DNA of 64,000 nt from Marinococcus halophilus (lineage in GTDB: Bacteria > Bacillota > Bacilli > Bacillales > Marinococcaceae), in the NCBI RefSeq assembly GCF_002265875.1, contig NZ_NPFA01000001.1:124001-188000 (forward strand), read 5' to 3'. Below the pieces are notes generated by a model. It was not told where the DNA came from, made no database searches, and saw nothing but the letters and a program-made list of their open reading frames with translations. Below, in pieces: positions 41,545 to 49,228 of this stretch; positions within the stretch are counted from its first letter, which is position 1; every line of letters begins with the position of its first letter. The translations under genes and the position numbers were made by a program.

Positions 41545-42510
41545 ATGGATCAATTTATCTTTTTTCAACCAATTTTTCAGGAACGTATCTGGGGCGGAGA
41601 TAAACTACATACCCAGTTTCACTACGATATCCCCTCATCTTCGACCGGCGAAGCCTGGGTATTTGCCGCCCATCAAAATGGTTCAAGTGTCGTAGCAAAC
41701 GGCTCCTATGCGGGTAAAACACTCATGGATCTCTGGCAGGACAAAAGGGAGTGGTTCGGTTCGCTTAAAGGCGACCGTTTCCCGTTGCTAACAAAAATTC
41801 TTGATGCGGCTACGGATCTCTCGGTGCAGGTGCATCCTGATAACCAGTACGCCGCCGCTAACGAAAACGGCGAATACGGAAAGACCGAGTGCTGGTACGT
41901 GATTGACTGCAATGAAGATGCCGAGCTTATACTCGGCCACAATGCCGACAGCCGCTCGGAGGCCACCGAACTCATCGCCGCCGGCGAATGGGACGCTTTT
42001 TTACGGAAGGTCCCGGTAAAACCCGGTGATTTTGTTTATGTACCAAGTGGCACGATGCATGCCATTGGCGAAAGCGTGCTAATTCTGGAAACCCAGCAGA
42101 ACTCAGATGTCACTTACCGCGTCTATGACTATGACCGGACCGACAGTGAAGGAAACAAGCGGGATCTTCATCTGCAGCAGGCGCTCGACGTTACGCAGTT
42201 TCCTCACGAAGATGCCAAGGTGGAGCCTTCCATGGAATCTGACGGCGAGGCAGAAGTCACCACATTTGTGGAAGAAGACTACTTTTCCGTTTACAAATGG
42301 GATGTACACGGTACAGCTTCGTTCACGTGCGAAGCACCGTTTCTGCTCTGCAGCGTTATTGAGGGCAGCGGTACAGTCGATAACCTGGTCGACAACGCGC
42401 CCATCCAAAAAGGCGATCATTTTCTCGTCCCGAATCACGTGACCGACTTTACGATTGACGGCAACGTAACCTGCATCGTCTCCCATCCGAATGCTTCGCT
42501 TCAATCCTGA
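41545..42510 (+). CDS. manA: Mannose-6-phosphate isomerase, class I
   Basis: A 321-residue type I phosphomannose isomerase, which interconverts mannose 6-phosphate and fructose 6-phosphate with zinc. Visible: FQERIWGGDKL at the start, zinc ligands in SVQVHPDNQYA and KTECWYVI, VPSGTMHAIGESVLILETQQNSDVTYRVYDYDR, and a C-terminal cupin-like domain. CGGAGG lies seven bases before the ATG. Single gene with its own terminator; no mannose PTS genes adjacent. Confidence 0.95.
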   Translation: MDQFIFFQPIFQERIWGGDKLHTQFHYDIPSSSTGEAWVFAAHQNGSSVVANGSYAGKTLMDLWQDKREWFGSLKGDRFPLLTKILDAATDLSVQVHPDNQYAAANENGEYGKTECWYVIDCNEDAELILGHNADSRSEATELIAAGEWDAFLRKVPVKPGDFVYVPSGTMHAIGESVLILETQQNSDVTYRVYDYDRTDSEGNKRDLHLQQALDVTQFPHEDAKVEPSMESDGEAEVTTFVEEDYFSVYKWDVHGTASFTCEAPFLLCSVIEGSGTVDNLVDNAPIQKGDHFLVPNHVTDFTIDGNVTCIVSHPNASLQS

Positions 42511-42517
42511 TAAGTAC

Positions 42518-42552
42518 AAAAAACCACCTTCTGCGTGCCGGAAGGTGGTTTT
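42518..42552 (+). terminator. Intrinsic terminator of manA
   Basis: AAAACCACCTTC and GAAGGTGGTTTT around a nine-base loop. Confidence 0.85.
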
Positions 42553-42588
42553 GTTATAATGGAAAAAACAAAGATTGGCGGCGATACA

Positions 42589-43191
42589 ATGAACGTATTC
42601 CCTCTACTGTATACTCCGATCATGCAGCCGGTGGAAAAGCATTTCCTCCATGCGCTCCGGCAGAAGCATCTTCCGTCCCTGAACGGCCACGTACTCGAAA
42701 TTGGATCCGGTCCCGGCGCAAGTTTTCCTTACTACCGGGCTGCCACCAAAGTAACGGCCATCGAGCCAAATGACCGGATGCGCCTGCTGTCTCTGCCTGC
42801 GCAGCTGCGCGCGCACGTCCCGATTCGCACGCTCGGCGCTTCGGCTGAACGACTGCCCTTCGAGGAAAACACCTTTGACAGCGTCGTCTGTACACTCGTG
42901 CTCTGCTCTGTGGAAGATCCGGTCCGGGTGCTGCAGGAATTGAAGCGAGTATGTAAACCCGGTGCCACAGCCTACTTTCTTGAACACGTCCAGATGGCCC
43001 ACCCTGCCGCAGCCCGGCTGCAACGCAGTATAACACCGGTATGGAAGCATTTTTGCGACGGCTGCCATCTTGATCGTCCCACGCATTCGTATATTGAACA
43101 GGCTGGATGGAGCATTACCCACACGGAGGCTTATTTGCAAGGGTTCCTGCTTTCCATGCAGGCCGGCCTCCCTTCAGGACCGTCATCCTAA
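42589..43191 (+). CDS. Class I SAM-dependent methyltransferase
   Basis: A 200-residue methyltransferase of the UbiE/Methyltransf_11 type. Motif I is VLEIGSGPGASF, with the acidic end of beta-2 in TAIEPNDRMR; ERLPFEENTFDSVVCTLVLCSV is motif II, and LKRVCKPGATAYFLEHV motif III. The start is not certain: ATG 42589 is used, but 42559 is possible and would lie closer to the manA terminator. The substrate is unknown; the nearest relatives by feel are phospholipid and small-molecule methyltransferases. It converges with the chromate transporter genes, overlapping the last by nine bases. Confidence 0.85.
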   Translation: MNVFPLLYTPIMQPVEKHFLHALRQKHLPSLNGHVLEIGSGPGASFPYYRAATKVTAIEPNDRMRLLSLPAQLRAHVPIRTLGASAERLPFEENTFDSVVCTLVLCSVEDPVRVLQELKRVCKPGATAYFLEHVQMAHPAAARLQRSITPVWKHFCDGCHLDRPTHSYIEQAGWSITHTEAYLQGFLLSMQAGLPSGPSS

Positions 43192-43713
43192 AAACAACAT
43201 GCCGTATATGATAGCAAAAACAATAACCAATGCGGGGTGCAGCTTCGTTTTTTCAAGCAGCAGGTAGCTTGCCACAAGCATCCCGGCTGTCTGCCAGCCG
43301 CCAGCACCATCCCAGGCGCTGGTGAAAAACTGCAGCGTTAAAATACCCAGCAGCACACCGATGACCGGGCGGACATAGGCAGTGAGCCGTTTTACCTTTG
43401 GCGAGTTCCGGTATTTGTACAAAAAGCCCATAAGCACCACCATTAAAATTAGCGAGGGGGCGACAGTGGCGAACAGGCCGGCAGCGAGCCCCGGCCACCC
43501 CGCGACTTCATACCCGATGTAGCCGGCCATTTTTGTGGCAATCGGCCCGGGCAGGGCGTTACTGATAGCCAGTACTTCACTGAATTCACTCACACTCATC
43601 CATTCGTACCGATTCACCACCTCGTGCTGAATAAGTGGAATAGACGCCGGTCCGCCCCCGTAGCCAAGAATGCCTGGAATAAAAAATGCCATAAAAACCT
43701 CTAAGTAAATCAT
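43183..43713 (-). CDS. Chromate transporter, short ChrA half (second gene)
   Basis: A 176-residue, roughly six-segment protein of the CHR family. The signature FIPGILGYGGGPASIPLIQHEVV near residue 10 and SNALPGPIATKMAGYIGY near 50 are typical. Short CHR proteins work as pairs, here with the gene just upstream, which it overlaps by four bases (ATGA). They are known for chromate export but may carry other anions. Last gene of the gntR-amidase-ggt-chr operon; its end overlaps the convergent methyltransferase gene. Confidence 0.92.
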   Translation of the reverse strand: MIYLEVFMAFFIPGILGYGGGPASIPLIQHEVVNRYEWMSVSEFSEVLAISNALPGPIATKMAGYIGYEVAGWPGLAAGLFATVAPSLILMVVLMGFLYKYRNSPKVKRLTAYVRPVIGVLLGILTLQFFTSAWDGAGGWQTAGMLVASYLLLEKTKLHPALVIVFAIIYGMLFLG

Positions 43714-44267
43714 GCGGAGGCGTCCTCCTCTCGTTTAGCAGCATCCTTCTGCATGAGCGCGGCAATCAGAAGCACGGCGATGATGATCGCCGGATGCACA
43801 CCGAAGACTCCCAGTACTACAGCGGCTCCGATAATAAAAAGAATCGTTTTTCCCCAGCCCAGGTCACTTCCGGATTTTTTAATAAATCCCCACGTCAGTA
43901 CTCCCATCAGCACCGTCACCACCGGGAGCACTCCGTTGGCGAGTCCGTTTACCCACGAGGAATCGCGGTACTGCGACAAAATGCTGAAAAACAAAATCAT
44001 TAACAGCGCGGTGGGAGCAACGATTGCTGTCGCTCCGTTCAGCGCCCCGAGAACGCCGCCCCGGCTGTAACCGATATAACCGGCAAGCTTGGTGACGATC
44101 GGCCCCGGGAGCGTATTGGCAATCGCAAGCGTATCGCCGAATTCTTCAGCACTCATCCATCCGTAGTGCTCCACCACTTCTTTTTGTACAAGCGGAATCG
44201 ACGCCGGTCCCCCTCCGTAGCCAAAAATACCGACCCGGAAAAAAGCCAGAAAAATTTTCCACTGCAT
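43710..44267 (-). CDS. Chromate transporter, short ChrA half (first gene)
   Basis: A 185-residue CHR-family membrane protein, paralogue of the next gene: FFRVGIFGYGGGPASIPLVQ, MSAEEFGDTLAIANTLPGPI, KLAGYIGYSRGG. AGAGGTGG lies seven bases before the ATG. It starts 24 bases after the gamma-glutamyltransferase gene. In B. subtilis the CHR pair ywrAB likewise lies close to the ggt-like ywrD, so the association is conserved. Confidence 0.92.
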   Translation of the reverse strand: MQWKIFLAFFRVGIFGYGGGPASIPLVQKEVVEHYGWMSAEEFGDTLAIANTLPGPIVTKLAGYIGYSRGGVLGALNGATAIVAPTALLMILFFSILSQYRDSSWVNGLANGVLPVVTVLMGVLTWGFIKKSGSDLGWGKTILFIIGAAVVLGVFGVHPAIIIAVLLIAALMQKDAAKREEDASA

Positions 44268-44291
44268 CTCTTTCCACCTCTTCTCTCTTTA

Positions 44292-45905
44292 TTACCAGGC
44301 AGCTATGCTGCCGTCTGTGCGTGATTCACTGCCCCCACAGAGGACTCCGGTTTCCGGGTCTCTCCAAATAATCTGGCCGCGGCCAAAGCTTGAAGACTCT
44401 GTTTCTATTTTTACCGTATGGCCTTTCCGGCTCAGCGCCTGGGCGGTCGCCGCAGAAAACTCAGGCTCCACGGTGATCAGGGTTTCCCGCTTCCACTGCC
44501 ACCGCGGAGCGTCCAGGGCAGCCTGCGGATGAAGACCGAAATCAATGGTATTCATGATCATCTGCATGTGGCCCTGGGGCTGCATGAATTCCCCCATGAC
44601 TCCAAACGGGCCAACAGCTTCGTTTCCTTTCGTCAAAAAGCCGGGAATGATGGTATGATACGGCCGCTTGCCGGGCATCAGCCCATTGGCATGCTTTTCA
44701 TCCATGGAAAAATTATGCGCCCGGTTGTGCAGGGCGATACCGGTCCCCGGCACGACCATCCCCGAGCCGAACCCCATGTAATTGCTTTGGATAAACGATA
44801 CCATATTGCCTTCCCCATCTGCGGTCGCGAGGTACACCGTCCCACCGCTGTATGGGTCCCCTGCTTCAGGAACCTTCGCTTCGTCTCCAATTTCACTTCG
44901 CCGGGCTTCTCCGTAAGTATCTGCAAGCAGCTCTTTGGTAGTCCGGGACATGGCCTCCGGCTGGGCAACGTATTTCTTTCCATCGACAAACGCAAGCTTC
45001 ATCGCCTCCATCTGATGGTGAAAAGTATCGATGCTGTCGCGCTCCTGAAAGTTATATCCTTTTAAGATGTTCAAGGCCATTAAAGCAACAATGCCCTGGC
45101 CGTTCGGCGGCATTTCCCAGACGTCATAGCCTTTATAATGCACCGAAATCGGCTCCACCCATTCCGGCTTGTACAACGCCAGGTCCTTGGAGCGCAGATA
45201 GCCGCCCTGCTCTTTCAGGTAAGCGTCCATTTTTTTCGCCAGGTCCCCGCGGTAAAAAGATTCTGCCTTTGTGTCAGCAATTTCCTTTAACGTGGATGCA
45301 TGCTTACTGGAGCTCCACAGCTCCCCTGCCTTTGGAGTGCGTCCTTCCGGGGCGAATATCCGGCTCCAGTCGGCAAATACAGTTGGATCAAGCTCCTCTT
45401 CCAGCGTTTGAAAGGCAGAATTCCACAGCGTGGCGAGTGTAGAAGCCACCGGGTAGCCTTCCTCAGCGTAAGCAACAGCCGGGGCGATTAACTCAGAAAA
45501 GGGAAGCCTGCCAAATGCCCGTGACAGCTCCGCCCATGCGGCCGGCGCCCCTGGCACGGTAATAGGCACCGGGCCCCGTTTTGGCATTTCATCGTAGCCG
45601 TCTTTATACATTCCCTCGATGGAAAGTGCCTCCGGCGCATAGCCGCTGGCATTCAGGCCGTGAAGCTCACCATCCATCCAGACAAGCGCGAAAGCGTCGC
45701 CGCCGATGCCGTTGGATGTTGGCTCGAGCACGGTCAGGCTAGCTGCCACAGCAACGGCCGCATCCACAGCATTGCCTCCTTTTTTTAGAATGTCGAGTCC
45801 CACCTGGGAAGCGAGCGGCTGCGAGGTGGCAATCATGCCTTTTTTGCCGTACGTTGGTGTGCGATAGGATGCGTAAGGATGATGGTGCGGATCAAATGAA
45901 ATCAT
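44292..45905 (-). CDS. Gamma-glutamyltransferase family protein, cytoplasmic (YwrD-like)
   Basis: A 537-residue Ntn-hydrolase of the GGT family. The N-terminal part has GMIATSQPLASQVGLDILKKGGNAVDAAVAVAASLTVLEP and GGDAFALVW. The autocleavage/nucleophile Thr is in GGTVYLATADGEGNMVSF, and GFGSGMVVPGTGIALHNRAHNF and PGKRPYHTIIPG follow. No signal peptide, unlike secreted GGT, so it would act inside the cell, as for YwrD. It may hydrolyse gamma-glutamyl amides. AAAGGGAGCG precedes the ATG. It stands between an amidase and chromate transporter genes on one strand with gaps of 15 and 24 bases. Confidence 0.9.
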   Translation of the reverse strand: MISFDPHHHPYASYRTPTYGKKGMIATSQPLASQVGLDILKKGGNAVDAAVAVAASLTVLEPTSNGIGGDAFALVWMDGELHGLNASGYAPEALSIEGMYKDGYDEMPKRGPVPITVPGAPAAWAELSRAFGRLPFSELIAPAVAYAEEGYPVASTLATLWNSAFQTLEEELDPTVFADWSRIFAPEGRTPKAGELWSSSKHASTLKEIADTKAESFYRGDLAKKMDAYLKEQGGYLRSKDLALYKPEWVEPISVHYKGYDVWEMPPNGQGIVALMALNILKGYNFQERDSIDTFHHQMEAMKLAFVDGKKYVAQPEAMSRTTKELLADTYGEARRSEIGDEAKVPEAGDPYSGGTVYLATADGEGNMVSFIQSNYMGFGSGMVVPGTGIALHNRAHNFSMDEKHANGLMPGKRPYHTIIPGFLTKGNEAVGPFGVMGEFMQPQGHMQMIMNTIDFGLHPQAALDAPRWQWKRETLITVEPEFSAATAQALSRKGHTVKIETESSSFGRGQIIWRDPETGVLCGGSESRTDGSIAAW

Positions 45906-45920
45906 AGTAATCGCTCCCTT

Positions 45921-47084
45921 TTATGAATCAATGTTTTGAAGATGACGGGCGACTCGCTGGACAAATGACAGCAGCCGGCGGTCATCGTGCTGGTTGGCTA
46001 CAATCGAAATGGAGATAGGGGCTTTTCCCGGCCGTTCTACTGGAATCGTAACCTGCGGAAGCCTGCCAATACCGGCAATACAAGTCAGCTGCATTGTGCG
46101 CTTTCGCACTTCCTGGATCTCGTCCTCCCCGGCCTGAATTTTCGGTGCCGGCCCGGGGACAGTCGGGATGACCATCACAGTGTCCTGCCCGAGCCGCTGC
46201 TGTACTTCGTTCTGCAGTTCCTGCCGTTTTGCAAATATATGGAGATAGTCCTCCCGCCGGGTGCCAGCGGCAAACGCGAAACGCTCCCGCACACCGGGCC
46301 CAAAGGCCGGCTGGTGCTTATGGATCCACTCCCGGTGCGTTTCCCCAACCTCTACTGCCTGCTGCAGCCGGAATACCTCAGCCCATTCGGCGAGCGAATC
46401 TTCAGCCAGCTTGTTTTCATTCAACGTTTCTGCCTGGGCCTGCACTGCGGAAAATACTTTTCCAAGCGCCTGCTTGTATTCATCAGCGTATTCTGCCCAC
46501 GCTTCTTCCTCCCACCAGACAGTCCGGTACGGCGTTTCTGTGTCCCCTGATGGCAGCAGCGCGTTTCCAACCTGCTGTAAAGCATCAGCGTCCCTGCTCA
46601 TCCAGCCGATCGTATCAAAGCTTGGAGCGAGCGGCACGACGCCCTCCATCGATACGGCTCCATGCGTCGGACGGATGCCGTAAAGGCCGCAGTAGGACGA
46701 GGGGACGCGCACTGATCCTCCAGTATCGGTTCCAACCGCAAAATCAACGCTGCCGGCCGCTGCCGCTGAAGCCGATCCGCTCGAGGAACCGCCCGGAATT
46801 GCCTCCGGGTCTGCCGGATTGACCGGCATGCCGTAATGGACATTGTCACCGTGCAGGCTGTACATTAATTCGTCGCTGACCGTTGTGCCGGCAAGAGCCG
46901 CTCCGTTCCGTAGCAGTCGTTCAATTGCTGGTGCAGTAAAAGGATTCTCCGGATGGCTCTGAAGCCATTCTGGATGGCCCGCGGATGTTTTCTGTCTGTA
47001 AATCGCGAATACGTCTTTAACTGCAAATGTATATCCGGAAAGAGTTCCGTCCATGGCGGGCTCGAGCCGAAGCTCCTTGTTCAT
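45921..47084 (-). CDS. Amidase-signature family amidohydrolase
   Basis: A 387-residue amidase with the Ser-cisSer-Lys triad: Lys in YTFAVKDVF, cis-Ser in PGGSSSGSASAAAAG, and nucleophile Ser in GTDTGGSVRVPSSYCGLYG. It is shorter than most AS enzymes (450-500). ATG 47084 is chosen for AAGGAAG upstream; an in-frame ATG at 47114 overlaps the gntR end. With gamma-glutamyltransferase next door, the operon may break down amide or gamma-glutamyl compounds. Substrate unknown. Confidence 0.88.
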   Translation of the reverse strand: MNKELRLEPAMDGTLSGYTFAVKDVFAIYRQKTSAGHPEWLQSHPENPFTAPAIERLLRNGAALAGTTVSDELMYSLHGDNVHYGMPVNPADPEAIPGGSSSGSASAAAAGSVDFAVGTDTGGSVRVPSSYCGLYGIRPTHGAVSMEGVVPLAPSFDTIGWMSRDADALQQVGNALLPSGDTETPYRTVWWEEEAWAEYADEYKQALGKVFSAVQAQAETLNENKLAEDSLAEWAEVFRLQQAVEVGETHREWIHKHQPAFGPGVRERFAFAAGTRREDYLHIFAKRQELQNEVQQRLGQDTVMVIPTVPGPAPKIQAGEDEIQEVRKRTMQLTCIAGIGRLPQVTIPVERPGKAPISISIVANQHDDRRLLSFVQRVARHLQNIDS

Positions 47085-47097
47085 AAATGCTTCCTTG

Positions 47098-47772
47098 TTA
47101 TTCATTTGCCGCATCCTCCTCGGTGATAGCCTGAATGATGGCTTCAGCTGTTTTTTTAGCGTGCTTCCCGTTTAGCTCCAGGAGCTCATCACGTTTATTT
47201 TCCTGCAGCAGGGTCAGCATCTGCTTGTGTTCCTTTTGAGATGTATGAATGGAACGCACGTCCGACTCGATGTTTGTATAGATGTTCATATATGCCTCAA
47301 TCCGGCTCCATACGTATTCGAGAGATTTCATCAGCGGTTCGGAGCGGGACGCTTCGTACCATACCTGATGAAACAAACGATTCTGCTTCCGCCACTTCAC
47401 CGGCTCCAGGGCATACCGGTCCATTTCATCAATTCGTTCCTGCAGGCTGTGCAGAACGGCTTCATCTGCCTGCTCAAAGGCCCAGCCGATGGCCAGTTCC
47501 TCGAGTTTGTTACGGATAGCAAACAGCTCCCGGACTTCATTGGCAGACAGACGACTTACATAAAAGCTTCGTTTTTCTTCAAACAGAAAGCCCTCTGTTT
47601 TCAGCGTCGTAATTGCCTCGCGCACTGGCATTGTACTCACTCCGAAATCCTGGGCGATCTGGCGGATGGTTACCTTTTGTCCGGGTTTTCGCTCACCCTG
47701 AATAATCTGCTGCTTTAACAGCTTATATACTTCTGTACGTAATGTAGACACGTGCAAGGACGATAAATTCAC
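47098..47772 (-). CDS. GntR/FadR-family transcriptional regulator
   Basis: A 224-residue regulator. The N-terminal winged helix (LKQQIIQGERKPGQKVTIRQ, then IAQDFGVSTMPVREAITTL) is followed by a helical FCD ligand domain (LFAIRNKLEELAIGWAF, RLFHQVWYEAS, HKQMLTLLQ). GTG 47772 has AAAGGAG eight bases upstream. A perfect inverted repeat at 47785-47805 lies right at that ribosome site and is the likely autoregulatory operator. First gene of the operon with amidase, ggt and the chromate transporter pair. Confidence 0.92.
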   Translation of the reverse strand: MNLSSLHVSTLRTEVYKLLKQQIIQGERKPGQKVTIRQIAQDFGVSTMPVREAITTLKTEGFLFEEKRSFYVSRLSANEVRELFAIRNKLEELAIGWAFEQADEAVLHSLQERIDEMDRYALEPVKWRKQNRLFHQVWYEASRSEPLMKSLEYVWSRIEAYMNIYTNIESDVRSIHTSQKEHKQMLTLLQENKRDELLELNGKHAKKTAEAIIQAITEEDAANE

Positions 47773-47784
47773 GGCAATCGCTCC

Positions 47785-47805
47785 TTTGTGATCTGTGATC
47801 ACAAA
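47785..47805. promoter_or_regulatory. Candidate GntR operator
   Basis: TTTGTGATC, spacer TGT, GATCACAAA: a perfect 9-bp inverted repeat with embedded TGTGATCACA. It overlaps the upstream edge of the gntR ribosome site. Size and symmetry suit a FadR-type dimer. Confidence 0.65.
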
Positions 47806-47822
47806 CATTTTTTATAATTTTA

Positions 47823-47842
47823 GCAGAAAAATCATTTTCTGC
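47823..47842. promoter_or_regulatory. Inverted repeat in the divergent gntR-SDR region
   Basis: GCAGAAAA, ATCA, TTTTCTGC: a perfect 8-bp repeat lying between the gntR operon and the plus-strand SDR gene. It may be a second operator or part of the gntR promoter. Role unknown. Confidence 0.4.
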
Positions 47843-47915
47843 AAACTAGTTTTTGGTTTACTTTCACCGCGCTTGTCCTTCATATTAAAAACAGAAGCTC
47901 AAGGAGGACGATACC

Positions 47916-48650
47916 ATGACAACACTAGTAACCGGAGTAAGCCATGACCGGGGGATCGGCGCTGCCGTTTGCCGCCTGCTTGCTGAACGCGGGGAAAATA
48001 TTATTTTCACGACCTGGGGCTCAGACATCGACTGGGCGGCGGAATTCAAGCTTTCTCTCGAAACGCTCGGCATCGAAATTTATTATATTGAAGCCGATTT
48101 CTCCAACCCGGAAGCGCCGGACGAGCTCATCGACCAGCTGAACGAACTGCCGCTATTTCCGACGGCGCTTGTGAATAATGCCGCCTATTCTGCTAATGAC
48201 AACTACGAACGCCTGGACGGGGAGTCGCTTGATCAGCATTATTACGTCAATATGCGCACTCCGTTTCTGCTTACTACAAAAATTGCCCAGCGGTGGATTG
48301 ATTTTGGCATCAGCGGAAAAGTCGTAAACCTGACCTCCGGCCAGGACCTTGGCCCGATGGTAAACGAAATCGCCTACGTTTCTACAAAAGCAGCAGTGCG
48401 GGCCTTTACCGAATCACTGGCTGCCGAGCTTGCCCCGCATGAGATTAATGTGAATGCTGTTAACCCGGGCCCGACCAATACCGGATGGATGGACCCCGCC
48501 ATGGAAAAAGAGCTGTCGAAAAAATTCAGCAAAGGACGAATCGGACAGCCGGAGGACGCAGCCAAAGCAATTGCCTTTCTGCTGTCAGACGAAGCGGACT
48601 GGATCGTCGGCCAGGTCATTCATTCTGAAGGCGGCTTCCTGCGCAGCTAG
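47916..48650 (+). CDS. Short-chain dehydrogenase/reductase (FabG-like)
   Basis: A complete 244-residue SDR: N-terminal TGVSHDRGIGAAVCRLL (the TGxxxxRGIG NAD(P) loop), LVNNAAY (NNAG variant), catalytic Ser in VVNLTSGQDLGP, YVSTKAA with Tyr and Lys, NPGPTNTGWMD, and a C-terminal SDEADWIVGQVIHSEGGF typical of 3-oxoacyl reductase-like SDRs. AAGGAGGACG precedes the ATG. It is divergent from the gntR operon, which may control it. Substrate unknown. Confidence 0.92.
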   Translation: MTTLVTGVSHDRGIGAAVCRLLAERGENIIFTTWGSDIDWAAEFKLSLETLGIEIYYIEADFSNPEAPDELIDQLNELPLFPTALVNNAAYSANDNYERLDGESLDQHYYVNMRTPFLLTTKIAQRWIDFGISGKVVNLTSGQDLGPMVNEIAYVSTKAAVRAFTESLAAELAPHEINVNAVNPGPTNTGWMDPAMEKELSKKFSKGRIGQPEDAAKAIAFLLSDEADWIVGQVIHSEGGFLRS

Positions 48651-48673
48651 GAGCCGCACGAGGGAGGAGGCTC

Positions 48674-49107
48674 GGTGTTGCCTGCAGAATGCAGCGATCT
48701 TAATCGAACATCATCTAAATAAACACCCTGCATTTTTCTTTCTGTCTAGCTCCGGAGCCTAACCGCTCGGGGTTACTTTCCAGCCGGTTTCGGGCAGCAG
48801 GCTACCCTGCAAGTCCGGGGAGTACCTTTCGCGGTTGAGCAAGGCTCCTACGCTTTTCTCTGTCCAGCTCCGGAAGCCAGCGGCGGCGGGTCTCTTCAGA
48901 CCTTTGGCAAAGGGAAAAAGCCCCCTTTATCCAAAGCTCCTCCAGAGCCTGCGCCGCTGAACGGCTTCCTACGCTTTTCTTTCTGTCCAGCTCCGGGTGT
49001 TACCATCTCCGTCCGTTCGTGATTTCAGAGCGTTTGCGACTTCGTCTCAATCCGCCTGAAACCGACGAGCCGTCGGAGATGGTGACCAAAACACCCTACG
49101 CTTTTCT
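48674..49107. repeat. Array of four variable hairpins separated by a constant linker
   Basis: Four units follow one another at about 120-base spacing. Each is a long imperfect inverted repeat, different from unit to unit: unit 0 GGTGTT/AACACC (48674-48727, degenerate), unit 1 AGCCT, AACCGC/GCGGTT, AGGCT (48756-48846), unit 2 AAGCC, AGCGGCG/CGCCGCT, GGCTT (48874-48967), unit 3 GTGTT, ACCATCTCCG/CGGAGATGGT, AACAC (48996-49094). Between them lies one linker with little change, CCTACGCTTTTCT then (TT)CTGTCCAGCTCCGG (48728, 48847, 48968; the 5' half again at 49095). Arms vary while linkers stay constant, and arms co-vary. No ORF fits. My impression is that similar linker words recur between genes in other Bacillaceae. 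Confidence 0.8.
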
Positions 49108-49163
49108 ATTCACCTTGCACAATGTTTCGTTTGTTAACTTTGTTCAGGTTGTCTATATTAATT

Positions 49164-49177
49164 TGAAAGCGTTTTCT
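49164..49177. promoter_or_regulatory. cre site ahead of msmX
   Basis: TGAAAGCGTTTTCT fits the cre consensus except for the last base. It lies 52 bases upstream of the msmX start. Confidence 0.7.
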
Positions 49178-49228
49178 TTAATATAAACACCAGATAACAT
49201 AAACTTCTTCAAAAGGAGCGAACATATT

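Noticed and set aside
48674-49107. CRISPR array
   Set aside because: The constant parts are about 27-29 bases, but the variable parts are about 60-100 bases long, palindromic and of unequal length, and no cas gene is present. It is not a repeat-spacer array.
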